Positions 1-9,440 of a stretch of DNA of 60,000 nt are shown in pieces. The translations under genes and the position numbers were made by a program. This stretch comes from Cryptomeria japonica. Taxonomy: Eukaryota > Streptophyta > Pinopsida > Cupressales > Cupressaceae. Below the pieces are notes generated by a model that had not been told where the DNA came from, did no database searches, and worked only from the letters and a program-made list of their open reading frames with translations. Each line of letters opens with the position of its first letter. Position 1 is the stretch's first letter. The DNA lies in contig NC_081414.1 of NCBI RefSeq assembly GCF_030272615.1, positions 304,938,164-304,998,163 on the forward strand, in the 5' to 3' direction.

Positions 1-586
1 TGAAATTTGTGTCAAAATTGTGTTTCTTACTGTCCTAAATCTGAAAAGTGTGTTATCATTCATTCGAAATTTCAGTGCTTTATTCAAATTCTTACAATTT
101 GTGACTTTTGAAATTAAGTGCTTAATTACAACAACTTTAATTTCCGCTTTCAAAATTGAATTTTGCGTGAAATTGAGTCAAGTTTTAAATTTCAAAATTT
201 GCATTGCTCTTGACATTCCCTCTAAAATCATAAAATTCAAAATTTCAGTTTCCCTCTCTTTTTCAAAATTCAAATTTTTGCGTTTTTCGACAATCTTGGT
301 AGGGTTCAATTTCGAGATTGCAACTTTAATTTGGCCTATCTACAGATCGTAAAATCACTCAATTTTTTCAGATTAGCTCTAAAATCATCATAACTTTCAT
401 CCCTGCAAATTTCAAAAAAAGTTGCCGGGACCGTGTGCACTCCGAAGCGCCACGGTCCCTGACATTTTTTCTGAAATTTCGGGAGATTGTCCTGATTGTA
501 TTTAACAGCTTAAATCCATAAGATTGGCTGATTTTACTGAAAATTGCTACCTCTAAAATTCAAAATTTTCTCTCCCTCTCTAGTGC
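1..586 (+). other. Element 1 untranslated leader
   Basis: AT-rich DNA with many short runs of TTCAAAATT and TTTCAAAATT type and no convincing coding sequence. A 110-codon open frame near the start has low-complexity composition and I do not regard it as a gene. The segment lies between the missing 5' LTR/PBS and the Gag ORF, so it is the leader RNA region. One GC-rich hairpin interrupts it. Confidence 0.55.
427..459 (+). promoter_or_regulatory. Perfect 9-bp inverted repeat (hairpin) in the leader
   Basis: GGGACCGTG (427-435) is followed after 15 nt by its exact complement CACGGTCCC (451-459). It is a GC-rich island in an otherwise AT-rich leader. In retroelements such structures can act in packaging, dimerisation or translation control; that role is inference here. 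Confidence 0.5.
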
Positions 587-3500
587 ATGAGTTTTACAAC
601 AATAAGCCCTACTTACACTATTCCCGTTAGACGAAGCTGTAGAATTAAGTCTTTCCGAGGTTTAATTACCGAGGAGATGGAACCTAATTTGAATAGCCTT
701 TTTAACGAGGACATGGGTAATTCCTCTAATCCTCCTAATGATGAAGAAGCTCTCCATGAGGTTTCTGAAGAACAACTTTCGAAATTGGATAACCAATTTG
801 ACGATTTTCGACAATGGATGTCTCAAGAATACCCCGATAGTCAAGCTCTTCCTTTAATTGAGGGTCTAAAACGTATGCTTCAAAGTGATAAGAATGGAAT
901 TGATATTTTGCGTGGTATTGCACACATTGTGGATTCGAATGTGATGCCTATGAAGAGTTGTGCTGAAAATTTGGGTTATACACAACCTCCTACTCAAGTC
1001 AATCATTCTATTCCTTTGACAACTTCTATTGCTAGCATACCTACCTTTACATCAAACATAATGGCTACTTCTACACAAGACATTCCTCCTGTGATCACCA
1101 GTCAGGGGGGCAATCCTTCCTTTTCAATTAACCCTCTTCCTTCATTCAATCTGATTTCTTCATTCACTCCTTCAATGAGTGTCCCTATTATATCTCCACA
1201 AATGAACATGACGCAAGGGGGCAATTCATTCAATCATTCCATTCCTCGTAGTGTTCCTCCTGTCCAATCATCTCCTATGACTAATTATCATAGGGTCCCA
1301 CCACCTTACTCTTTACCTTCTTTCAATAACATAACACCTCCATCACAATCTAACACGTCTAATATGAACTCTTCGACTGAAGCAACCATTAACAATCTTG
1401 CACAAACTGTCTCTTCTTTACAGCAACAAATTGCCTCTATGAATCAACCTAAGTTTAGTGTGCCCACATTTGATGTTGCGAGCCCACTTTCTCTTGACAT
1501 TGTTCGAGCTATCCCTCCTAAACATGTTGAAATCCCGCATTTGGAGCTTTATAATGGTAAAGGTGATCCTCTAACACATGTTAAGACTTTTCAAACAATA
1601 TGTACCGATTTTGCTTATGACCAAAGGTTGCTTGCAAAACTGTTCACTAGAACATTAAGAGACAAAGCCCTACAATGGTATTGCTCGTTGCCTTCCTATT
1701 CTATTACTTCTTTCGATCAACTTGCAAATGCTTTCATTCAACAATTTCAAAACAATATAAGTCCTAAAGTTACTTTGATTGATTTAATGCATTGTAAACA
1801 AGGTGTTAAAGAAAAAGTGACTGATTTCATTGGTAGATATAAGCATTTGTATGCTCAAATTTCTTTTCCAGTGCCTGACAATGATATTCAAAGAATCTTT
1901 ATTTCTAATTTACAAAAAGATATTCGAGACAAACTTCTGTTTTCTGAGTTTACTTCTTTCCAACAGTTGTGTGCAACTCTTCACAATTATCAACTGACTG
2001 TGAGTCAAATGGAACAATCACATCCTATGGCTCCGAGTGATAAGGGTGATAGCAGTCAACAACCATTTGGGAATTTTAAACCGAACAGAGATTCCATCAA
2101 ATTCAATGAAAACATCATCAACAACAATGTGAATGCAGCATCAGGTGTGCCTCCTATTTCTAAATTTTTCAAGAAAGAAAGAAAGTATACTCCTTTGAAT
2201 GAATCATTGCATAGTATTATGAATAAGTTATTGGAACAAAATGTGCTTACTCTTCCTCCTATAAGGCAAATTGATCCTGCAAAGATTACTTCACCTTATT
2301 TTGATAACAAAGCTTTTTGTCAATTTCATCGTCAGCCTGGGCATGATACTGAAAAATGTTTTTCTTTAAAGGGTAAAATTCAAGATTTGATTGATAATAA
2401 TACTATTTTTGTTTCTGGAGTGAATGATAAAGGCAATACATCTGTAGCTCCTCCTAATCAAAATCTTCAGATTTTCACTGATCCATTACCTTCTCATACC
2501 TCTAATGCGATTGAGACTAATGATTCCTCTCTTTCATCTGATGGTCTTGTGTCTATGACTCCGAATGTGATTAACTTTGTAGAGCAGCAAGAAAACCCTA
2601 AAGAACCTTCCATCACATTTGATTCCAATGAAACCATTAGGGCACCTGATGGTCCTTTATACATAGTTGCAAAAATCAAGAATACACCTTGCCGTGGAGT
2701 GCTTATTGATCCTTCATGCATGGTTAATGTTATTACTGAAGAATTTCTTTTTACTTTGCAATTGAATCAAGTGATATATGACAAAACAGATGTGATTGTG
2801 AAACTATTTGATGCATTTTCTTCTCCTGCAATTGGTTCTATTACATTGCCTATTGAGGTCCATAACAAATCCCTTGATGTGAACTTTGCTATTATTCCTT
2901 CATCCGAACAATTTCGTGTGAAGCTTGGCTATCCTTGGCTATCTTCCATGAAAGCTATTGCTTCTCCTTTTCACAAGTGTTTGAAATTTCCCCATAATGG
3001 TGAAGTTGTTACTGTCAATCATAGTCTCTTTAAACCAGCTGAAAGAACTTCTAGCGTTCCTATTGATTACTTTTGGCCTAAACAATTCCAATCTCTTCCT
3101 CCGCGAAGTGATCATCTTTTCAAATCTTATCAAAAATGGAAAACAGATATGATCCTATCTTTAAGTGAACCTAGAACACCCAAACTTGACATTCCTATCA
3201 TTCTTGAGAAGGAAGTTCTTCCTTTGAAAGATAAAACTAATGTCTTTCCTCAAGAAGATTCCCAACCCATCCCTATGGATGTGACTATGTCTATATCTAA
3301 TAAACTTCCTAAAAGTAGACTTATCCCTCCTCGTCATGATGGACTTGGTCTCCTTCCTAAACCAAATCTTCCTCCTTTATATGGAGCAGTTCCTCCTCCT
3401 TCCTCTTATGGAGAGAAGAGACCTTCCTCTTCTCCTATTGTTCAGCCTAAGAGACCACAACCTAAACACCCAAGTGATAAGGATGAGAACATTCCTCCTC

Positions 3501-4009
3501 CTCAATCTTCTTCACTTCCTACTAAGACTATACGAAATCGTTTTGCACGTGAACGCCGACGAAAGCGTCATCTTAGAGCTCAAGCAGCTGCTTCTCAAAC
3601 TTTGCAATCTCCAAAAACACCTTCAACAAGCATTATTCCATTTTCTCCAAAATCTCCTAAACATAAGATGCATGATGGTCTTGATCCTGTGCGAGTTAAA
3701 GATCCTATTTTTATAAATCTTGATGATGCTATAGATGAAAATGTTATTCATGATGAAAATGTTACTCCTCTTGCTTCTGATAGTGAATATGAACTTGTTG
3801 ATATTGATAACCATTTATCTAATGAATTTTCTAAAGCACTTATCCTAGCTCCTAGACAAGAACAACGTGGCTTGGAACATGAACATAGCCCTTGTTTGGA
3901 TCTTGTGATAGCTCCATCTGCTGTGTTAAATGTTCCTCCTCTAGCGTGTTCCCTGCCTTCCCGAAACATTGATCAGGAAGATCGGGGGGTAGATGACGTG
4001 CTAGACTAG
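587..4009 (+). CDS. Gag with retropepsin-like domain, intact, no pol
   Basis: Intact 1140-aa structural protein of a plant Ty3/gypsy element. Residues 1-310 are Ser/Pro/Asn-rich with an acidic N-terminus. About 318-470 is a retrotransposon-gag domain (YNGKGDP, then ALQWYCSLP, then FIQQFQNNI). A zinc knuckle of C-x2-H-x4-H-x4-C form (CQFHRQPGHDTEKC) lies near 578-592. A retropepsin-like fold follows: LIDPSCMVN with Asp708, then LGYPWLSSMKAI. The catalytic D-T/S-G triad reads D-P-S, so proteolytic activity is doubtful. The C-terminus is Pro-rich with a basic stretch RERRRKR near 990 that could bind RNA or act as a nuclear signal. I chose the first ATG of the open frame because it opens after a noncoding leader. 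The stop falls 744 bp before the 3' LTR. It presumably forms cytoplasmic virus-like particles that depend on a partner's Pol. Confidence 0.85.
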   Translation: MSFTTISPTYTIPVRRSCRIKSFRGLITEEMEPNLNSLFNEDMGNSSNPPNDEEALHEVSEEQLSKLDNQFDDFRQWMSQEYPDSQALPLIEGLKRMLQSDKNGIDILRGIAHIVDSNVMPMKSCAENLGYTQPPTQVNHSIPLTTSIASIPTFTSNIMATSTQDIPPVITSQGGNPSFSINPLPSFNLISSFTPSMSVPIISPQMNMTQGGNSFNHSIPRSVPPVQSSPMTNYHRVPPPYSLPSFNNITPPSQSNTSNMNSSTEATINNLAQTVSSLQQQIASMNQPKFSVPTFDVASPLSLDIVRAIPPKHVEIPHLELYNGKGDPLTHVKTFQTICTDFAYDQRLLAKLFTRTLRDKALQWYCSLPSYSITSFDQLANAFIQQFQNNISPKVTLIDLMHCKQGVKEKVTDFIGRYKHLYAQISFPVPDNDIQRIFISNLQKDIRDKLLFSEFTSFQQLCATLHNYQLTVSQMEQSHPMAPSDKGDSSQQPFGNFKPNRDSIKFNENIINNNVNAASGVPPISKFFKKERKYTPLNESLHSIMNKLLEQNVLTLPPIRQIDPAKITSPYFDNKAFCQFHRQPGHDTEKCFSLKGKIQDLIDNNTIFVSGVNDKGNTSVAPPNQNLQIFTDPLPSHTSNAIETNDSSLSSDGLVSMTPNVINFVEQQENPKEPSITFDSNETIRAPDGPLYIVAKIKNTPCRGVLIDPSCMVNVITEEFLFTLQLNQVIYDKTDVIVKLFDAFSSPAIGSITLPIEVHNKSLDVNFAIIPSSEQFRVKLGYPWLSSMKAIASPFHKCLKFPHNGEVVTVNHSLFKPAERTSSVPIDYFWPKQFQSLPPRSDHLFKSYQKWKTDMILSLSEPRTPKLDIPIILEKEVLPLKDKTNVFPQEDSQPIPMDVTMSISNKLPKSRLIPPRHDGLGLLPKPNLPPLYGAVPPPSSYGEKRPSSSPIVQPKRPQPKHPSDKDENIPPPQSSSLPTKTIRNRFARERRRKRHLRAQAAASQTLQSPKTPSTSIIPFSPKSPKHKMHDGLDPVRVKDPIFINLDDAIDENVIHDENVTPLASDSEYELVDIDNHLSNEFSKALILAPRQEQRGLEHEHSPCLDLVIAPSAVLNVPPLACSLPSRNIDQEDRGVDDVLD

Positions 4010-4753
4010 TTACATTAGCATAGCAGATTCTCTCCTCCTCTCTTGTGTTACTTCTTCTATACGTTATTCTCATTCTTCTATTTGTTGTCCTTGGTGTTGT
4101 CTACTTGAGGACGATGCAAAGCATTGAGATCTCTTTTGGTCTCTCTCATGTTGACTCAAAAGACACATGTGTTCCCTTCTTCTAGGTGACCTTCCTTGAT
4201 TGGGGAATGAAGAACAATTATGCATACATACATATGATATATATACATGAATTATCATACAGCATACTGACCCCGAGGAAAGTGAAGTCACCTCGTGCTT
4301 TGTGTTTTGTGTCTATTATCCTTGGGTTTATCTCACACTTGGGGGCTAAATCCTTGCGATAACGTGCTCCTTTCCTTTCTCATTTCTTATGTGTATCACT
4401 ACGTTAAAACAATCACCCTCGTTGAGGCGTGTGCGATCACTTTAACGTAGGGGGGCATACACCCTGTCTATCCCTTCAAGATACATGAAAATTTCTTGGA
4501 GAACTCAGCTTTGCCTTGAAAATTTTCGGTATTTCTCTTGAATGACTCATAGTGAGGGAACCTTACTACTGACAGTCATGGTTCTCCCTCGTGATCTTCC
4601 CTTTTACTTTGTCAATCGAAGTCGTAAGATCCTTAGTCCACTGGGGGCTTGGTGTGTCTTGCCTCCTTGACGTGGTGAAAGTCTTAGAATATTGTTTCCT
4701 TGTACTTTACTGGAAGTATGAGCATACATACTCCCGCTAAAGTGGGGGCTAAA
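4010..4753 (+). other. Element 1 3' noncoding region with polypurine tract
   Basis: No coding frame of note. It contains a perfect 10-bp inverted repeat, CTACGTTAAA (4399-4408) and TTTAACGTAG (4441-4450), followed directly by a run of six G. A second purine tract, AAAGTGGGGGCTAAA at 4739-4753, abuts the TG of the 3' LTR and is the plus-strand priming site. Small open frames on the minus strand here are shadows. Confidence 0.6.
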
Positions 4754-6067
4754 TGTAGCGTCCTAAAATTGCGACACTTGCAATTTTGACTGCATTTCGG
4801 TCTTCACGATGGCGACGCAACACGGAACCTGAATGGAGACCCCGAAACTTGTCCACGACACCAAAAACTGCATTTTCTTGCACCCTGGCTTGAACCTCCT
4901 TTGCACCCTGCTGTCCCGGGAGGTGGGACCAGAGCGCCTAGCGCCCTCGTCCTTCAGGACCAGGGCGCCCAGCACCCTGGTCCTTCAGGACCAGGGCGCC
5001 CAGCACCCTGGTCCCCCAGGACCATGGCGCCCAATGCCCTGGTCCCTGGGTCCTATTTTGGGCCCAGTCTCTTTTGGACTTCGGGTCTTTATGTTTGCAA
5101 ATTGGAAAATTATCTTTCCTGGTCGGCCTAAGGTCAGGAAAATCAATCTATCAGCCCTAAATGACAAGTATATAAACTCCATTTTTCTCTCCCATTTGGG
5201 TAGAGGAAATGTAAGAAGGTCATATGTGTACAAGCGTGGAAACTATACTCAAACATTCAAGCATTCAAGCATTCCTTCAAGCAATTGATCATTTCAAGTC
5301 TCCATTCAAGGCTAAGTGTTGCATTCAAGACAAGGATTGAACCATTGAAGAGGAGATCACTTACAACATACTACTACAACATACAACATACAACATCTAT
5401 ACCTTCGCACATAAGGATACAAACATCCTTACAACAAGGTATTAGTACTTGTTTTACATTACAGACATTTACATTTACAGCATTGCTCATTTCTTGGTTA
5501 ATTCCAAAACTGGGGTTTGACCTAAAGGCAAACCCCTAATCCCTAACCCCCCAATTGTCTTCGCTTTTCTGTGTGTAGGTTGTAGGTACGCGGCTGAAAT
5601 TGAAGATCTGGAATCCTTGTGCAGAGACAAACAGATCCCCCTTCGTTTCGCGGATTTTTTGGAGGACTGTGGCGCTCGGGCGCCATCGTCCCGACAACTT
5701 TCGCTCAAATTTGCAGGACAACGCCGTATCGACATTTTACTACTAATTCCAGGTCCGCAGCTTCATACTGTATTCCTATCTCAGTTTATAAGCGAATCTT
5801 TCTCACTTTCTATGCATTCCTAGCTTAATTCTTCTATGCACATTCTTTACAAAAGAGGGTAGCCTTGCTGTCATAACCCTTGAAACGCATTTAGCATCCA
5901 ATCTTGCATTGCGTGGGATTGGATCTTGTGGGTTTCAACCCCTCTTTTGAATGTAAAGTCTCTCCCTTAAGTGAAAACCATCAACTCTAGTGAATCTCCC
6001 TTCTCTCTCCTTGGAGTTGGAAGAGGGGAGAGCAACTAGGGTTCGATTGCGATTTTTCCGCTTTACA
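4754..6067 (+). repeat. 3' LTR of element 1
   Basis: Begins TGTAGCGTCCTAAA right after the polypurine tract and most plausibly ends CCGCTTTACA, giving TG...CA and about 1314 bp. The end is supported by sister LTRs that also end in TTACA or CTACA; the matching 5' LTR is not in the window. A TATA box (TATATAAA, 5169-5176) marks the U3/R promoter. Shared family modules include AACTGGGGTTTGACC near 5506 and TGTGTAGGTTGTAGG near 5570. The U3 part holds GC-rich 31-bp tandem repeats. Confidence 0.7.
4950..5042 (+). repeat. Three 31-bp GC-rich tandem repeats in the LTR
   Basis: Units begin at 4950, 4981 and 5012 with TCCTTCAGGACCAGGGCGCC or a close variant. A degenerate copy precedes them (about 4914-4949). 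Each of the first junctions forms GGTCCT-TC-AGGACC, a short perfect palindrome. They lie 130-220 bp upstream of the TATA box, the usual place for LTR enhancers. Confidence 0.7.
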
Positions 6068-6226
6068 CCTTGTAGCCCTTTTCTAGGCAAAATGGTGAAA
6101 TCGGTAAGGAGAGAAAAGAAATAAAACCTTTAAAGGACCCAAAAGGCATTCAAAACATGTTAGTAGCCACCTCCACAACTCTGCATCAACTCATAATAGT
6201 AGGAGGTCAATTTGACAAGTTGAAGC
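6068..6226. other. Unassigned DNA between two LTRs
   Basis: Short stretch between the 3' LTR of element 1 and the 5' LTR of element 2. It would have been continuous with 17357 onward before element 2 inserted. I see no recognisable coding or repeat motif in it. Confidence 0.4.
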
Positions 6227-6923
6227 TGTAGACACCTAAAATTGTCATGTCTAATTAAATAAATATCTTTATTTATTTAATTATTTTAATCCTAATTCTT
6301 CTATTAATTAAGTAAATCTTTATTTATTTAATTAATTCATTTATCCTCTTCTAGCCTTATTTCTCATTTAAATAAATACATTTATTTATTTAAATTATCA
6401 TTTTCCTAAATTAAATAAATATCTTATTTATTTAATTATCCCACTTCTTCTATTAATTAAATAAATATTTAATTATTTAATTAATTCATTAGCCTTTTCC
6501 ACCCATGACACATGTCATTCATCTCTTAATTCATACACTACCTACCCTTTCATTATTTTATTATTTTCTTTACCTACCCTCTAATCATAGCCGACCTCTT
6601 TTACACTTCTCAATCTTATCCCTCCATTTATTATAGTGTCTTCTATATAAGGAGATGCTTCCTTCATTATCAAACCCTGACTCACTCACTATGCATTCAG
6701 CCCCAACTACGCTTTCGAACTTGCATATGCAATCAAACCTACTTGCAACCACATTTCCGTTCTTTGTTGAGCTCTTGCACACATAAAATCTAAGAGCAAA
6801 TATATCAAGCAAGATCAATGGAGATAGGAAGAATGAAGATTCAAACCCTATTGGACATGTGATGGTATAATCTTTGTGATTTCATTTGATTTGCATTGTC
6901 TTAGGTAATTTTCACCATATACA
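6227..6923 (+). repeat. 5' LTR of element 2
   Basis: TGTAGACACC...ATACA. It matches the 3' LTR along its length, with about 50 bp extra near its start (an additional ATTAAATAAAT-type subrepeat) and about 85 bp missing near its end. By eye the point differences are almost all C/T or G/A. It contains several AT-rich subrepeats of the form AATTAAATAAATATCTTTAT. A 77-codon open frame on the minus strand is conserved in both LTR copies simply because the LTRs are duplicates. Confidence 0.88.
6644..6650 (+). promoter_or_regulatory. TATA box of element 2 LTR
   Basis: TATATAA in the context TTCTATATAAGGAGATGC. It is preserved in the 3' LTR at 16989-16995. It probably sets the transcription start about 30 bp downstream. 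Confidence 0.65.
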
Positions 6924-6925
6924 TT

Positions 6926-6943
6926 TTGGCACGCCCGTGGGAC
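6926..6943 (+). other. Primer-binding site of element 2
   Basis: TTGGCACGCCCGTGGGAC starts 2 nt after the CA that ends the 5' LTR, where minus-strand priming begins. I cannot name the tRNA from memory with certainty. The 3' LTR copy has no such sequence after it, which confirms the LTR boundary. Confidence 0.65.
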
Positions 6944-7080
6944 ATGGATTTTTGTTAGATCTATGTTTTTTATAGGTTTTTCTAACCCTATATTGCTGTT
7001 TTGTAAAACAATTTGGAGAATAACCTTGTGCAGCTAGGGTTCTGAACACAAAATCAAGATCTTGGAGAGATTTGATCATA

Positions 7081-7810
7081 TCTCACAAACAACTTGGAAA
7101 TTTTGTACCAAAATTTTTTTGCAGGTTGAAGACATTATCAATAGCTCGCAAAGAAAAATTCAGATCTATTGGAGTATAATTTAATTTTCTATGAATTTTT
7201 TATGAATTTTCATAAAAAATTAATTTTGAGAGCAACTGAGTGAATTTTTCGAATTTTCTTACATTTTTGGAATTCTCTCATAATTATACATAGGATCTGT
7301 TGTTTGTACTTTTAATTTTGATGCAAAATATTTCCCTAAAAATTGGATCTTTAAAAATTAGGGTTTTTCCTTATTTTGATCAGGTCTCACAATCAACTTT
7401 GAATTTTGGCATCAAATTGTTTTTGCAAGTCAAGAAAATTATTAGAAGTGTTCAGTAAAAATTTTAGATTTTTTGGATCAAAGTTTCATTTTATATGAAT
7501 TTGTTATGATTTTTCATAAAAAATTAATTTTGAGAGAAAATTAGCGAATTTTTTGGATTTTCTTACCTTTTTGGAAATCTCTCAGAATTATCTCATATCT
7601 CACAAACTGCTTGTATTTGTTGCATAATTTTTTTTATACTGGTTTGGAAGACCATCAAGACTGTCTAGTAAAAATTTCAGATTTTTTGGATTGATTTTGC
7701 ATTTTATATGAATTTTTTATGATTTTTCATAAAAAAATTAATTTTTGGAGCAAACTAGCAAATTTTTTGGATTTTTTTACATTTCTGGAAATCTCTTGAA
7801 ATTTTACAAG
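7081..7810 (+). repeat. Three degenerate tandem copies of a ~210-bp leader module
   Basis: Each copy starts TCTCACAA and carries, in order, an ATTTTTTTGCA-like tract, AAAAATTTCAGATTTTTTGG, TATGAATTTTTTATGA, TTTTCATAAAAAATTAATTT and a TCTTACATTT...GGAAATCTCT end. Starts are near 7081, 7385 and 7598. They are noncoding, diverged, and confined to the element 2 leader. Confidence 0.65.
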
Positions 7811-9440
7811 TGGTCTTTTTTTATGATGAATCAGATCTTTGAATTGGTCAACAAAATGCATTGTTGAAGGCCCCTATTTCACAAAGTCTTTTGGATCTAA
7901 AATTTACCTAACTTGTGTGCTTGCAGGAAGGGGTGATCATTTGAAACAATCCAAACTACTAACAAATCTTTGTTGCAGGACCTTGGCAAGGGTTTTTGAT
8001 CTTTATTGTGTGCCTTGTTCTCATAGACTAGCAAACACTTCAATTGGTGCACTAAAATTGAACCATTGTCTTTTGTGTCTTGAGCAATAGGCTCTTTTTG
8101 TTTAATCTTTAGAGGGCCTGTCTCCTTGTGTGGTCATTAGGACTACTAGTAAGGAGAGAACGAACCAAGTGGTAGCAAAAGAAAAGCCATCTTCTTCCAA
8201 ACCACTATAAATAACTTTATTCATGGTGAAAACTGTGGATAACGTGTGTTGATTAGTTCATATCGACACTATGTCTCTCCATAAACTCGTTTGATCAATT
8301 GTAAGGCGTAACCCCTACCGGCTGAGAGCCTTCTGTATTTACAGAGCTGAAAGTGCTGCATGTATGGCCACACGAGCGGATGCCCTTACTAGCACCTTTT
8401 TGTTTTAGAAGCCAAAATCCTTCTAGTTGTTGGGGCAGGAGGTCGGACCTCTGGTAGCGGCCCACACACATATGGTTCTTAGTAGAGATACAAAGTTCAC
8501 CATGAGGAGTTTTCATGGGGACTGATGCTTGGCTGCCCCGAGAAGTGAGTGCCGAGGGTGGAGCCAGTGGGGTCAAGCATCTAAGTATCCGCTCTGAATA
8601 GCGTAACCTCGGGGGAAACTCCATGTGGGATCAACAACTATTGTCCTGGCCAACCATAAGAATTGTGCTTGACTTATTTTGAACAATCAAACATTCAAGA
8701 TCAAACAACAAAACATTGTGTCTTTTGTGTCTTCAAGTGTATGCAATTTTTTTTTACATCAAACAACAAACTTTTCTTGGAGTCATTTTGAGTCTAAACA
8801 CTTGCAAACATTGAGTCTTCATCATCATTGTGTCCTCTTGTCACGAAAAACAGTCAAAAAATTCAGATTTGCTCACAACAGCAACTTCACAAATTGGAAA
8901 AATTTACAGTCCAACAAACAAGAGCAATCAGTTTCAGAATTCTTGAGCTTCCTAAGCTATCTCTTCAGGTTTTCATCTAGCATTCAACCTATCTTTGGGT
9001 CTCACAAAGTCCATCATTGTTTTACACCTTACATTACATTCATATTTGTCTAAACTTGAGTCAAAAGGTCACTTGCTTGTCCTCATCATACTTTGTCAAC
9101 ACACTACATACAACAACACTTTGCTAAGTGGTCCCTCATCAAGGTCTATCACCTTTGGGTCTCATTTGGTCTTACTTAGAGTCAAGGTCAACTTACCTCA
9201 TCAAGAGAAACTATCATCTCTTTGGAAGCCACACCTACTCTACTACATACATACTTAGTCTTACACTTTGGACATTGCAAGTACACCTCATATTCATTTA
9301 CATTCCATCCAACTCTTGGTCTTCCATACTCTTTCCATTTTCATCTAGTCTCAAACATCTTGGTCAATACCTAGTTCGTGGTTGAAACCCATTTCCAAAA
9401 ATCTAGGAGAGAAGCTAAAGAGGCTCAAGAGTTTGCAAAC
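7811..9440 (+). other. Element 2 leader with a GC-rich conserved-looking block
   Basis: No protein-coding signal that I trust. About 8280-8640 is distinctly GC-richer than its surroundings (CCTACCGGCTGAGAGCC, then CGAGAAGTGAGTGCCGAGGG, then TAACCTCGGGGGAAACTCC) and looks like structured leader RNA. About 8650-9380 is C/T/A-rich with many CAAACA and CATTCA runs. The Gag frame opens after a stop at 9372. Confidence 0.5.

Larger units (their letters stand above)
1..6067 (+). mobile_element. Element 1: gag-only Ty3/gypsy LTR retrotransposon, 5' end outside window
   Basis: The visible order is noncoding leader, one long Gag/protease-like ORF, 0.74 kb of 3' noncoding DNA, a polypurine tract and a 3' LTR. 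There is no reverse transcriptase, RNase H or integrase anywhere between the ORF and the LTR, so the element must depend on enzymes made elsewhere (inference; it resembles the TR-GAG type of non-autonomous element). The 5' LTR and PBS lie left of the window. The ORF has no stop or frameshift, unlike every other coding region here, which suggests recent activity. The LTR belongs to the same family as the LTRs at 35552, 40067 and 49459. Confidence 0.8.

Noticed and set aside
20-352. 110-codon frame in the window's first 350 bases
   Set aside because: Low-complexity Phe/Ile/Lys/Ser translation of AT-rich leader with no domain.
3336-3716. 126-codon frame within the Gag ORF
   Set aside because: Leu-rich shadow of the Pro/Ser-rich main frame.
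6585-6818. 77-codon minus-strand frame, repeated at 16930-17163 with few changes
   Set aside because: Both lie in the paired LTRs of element 2; similarity follows from LTR duplication, and there is no start context or domain.
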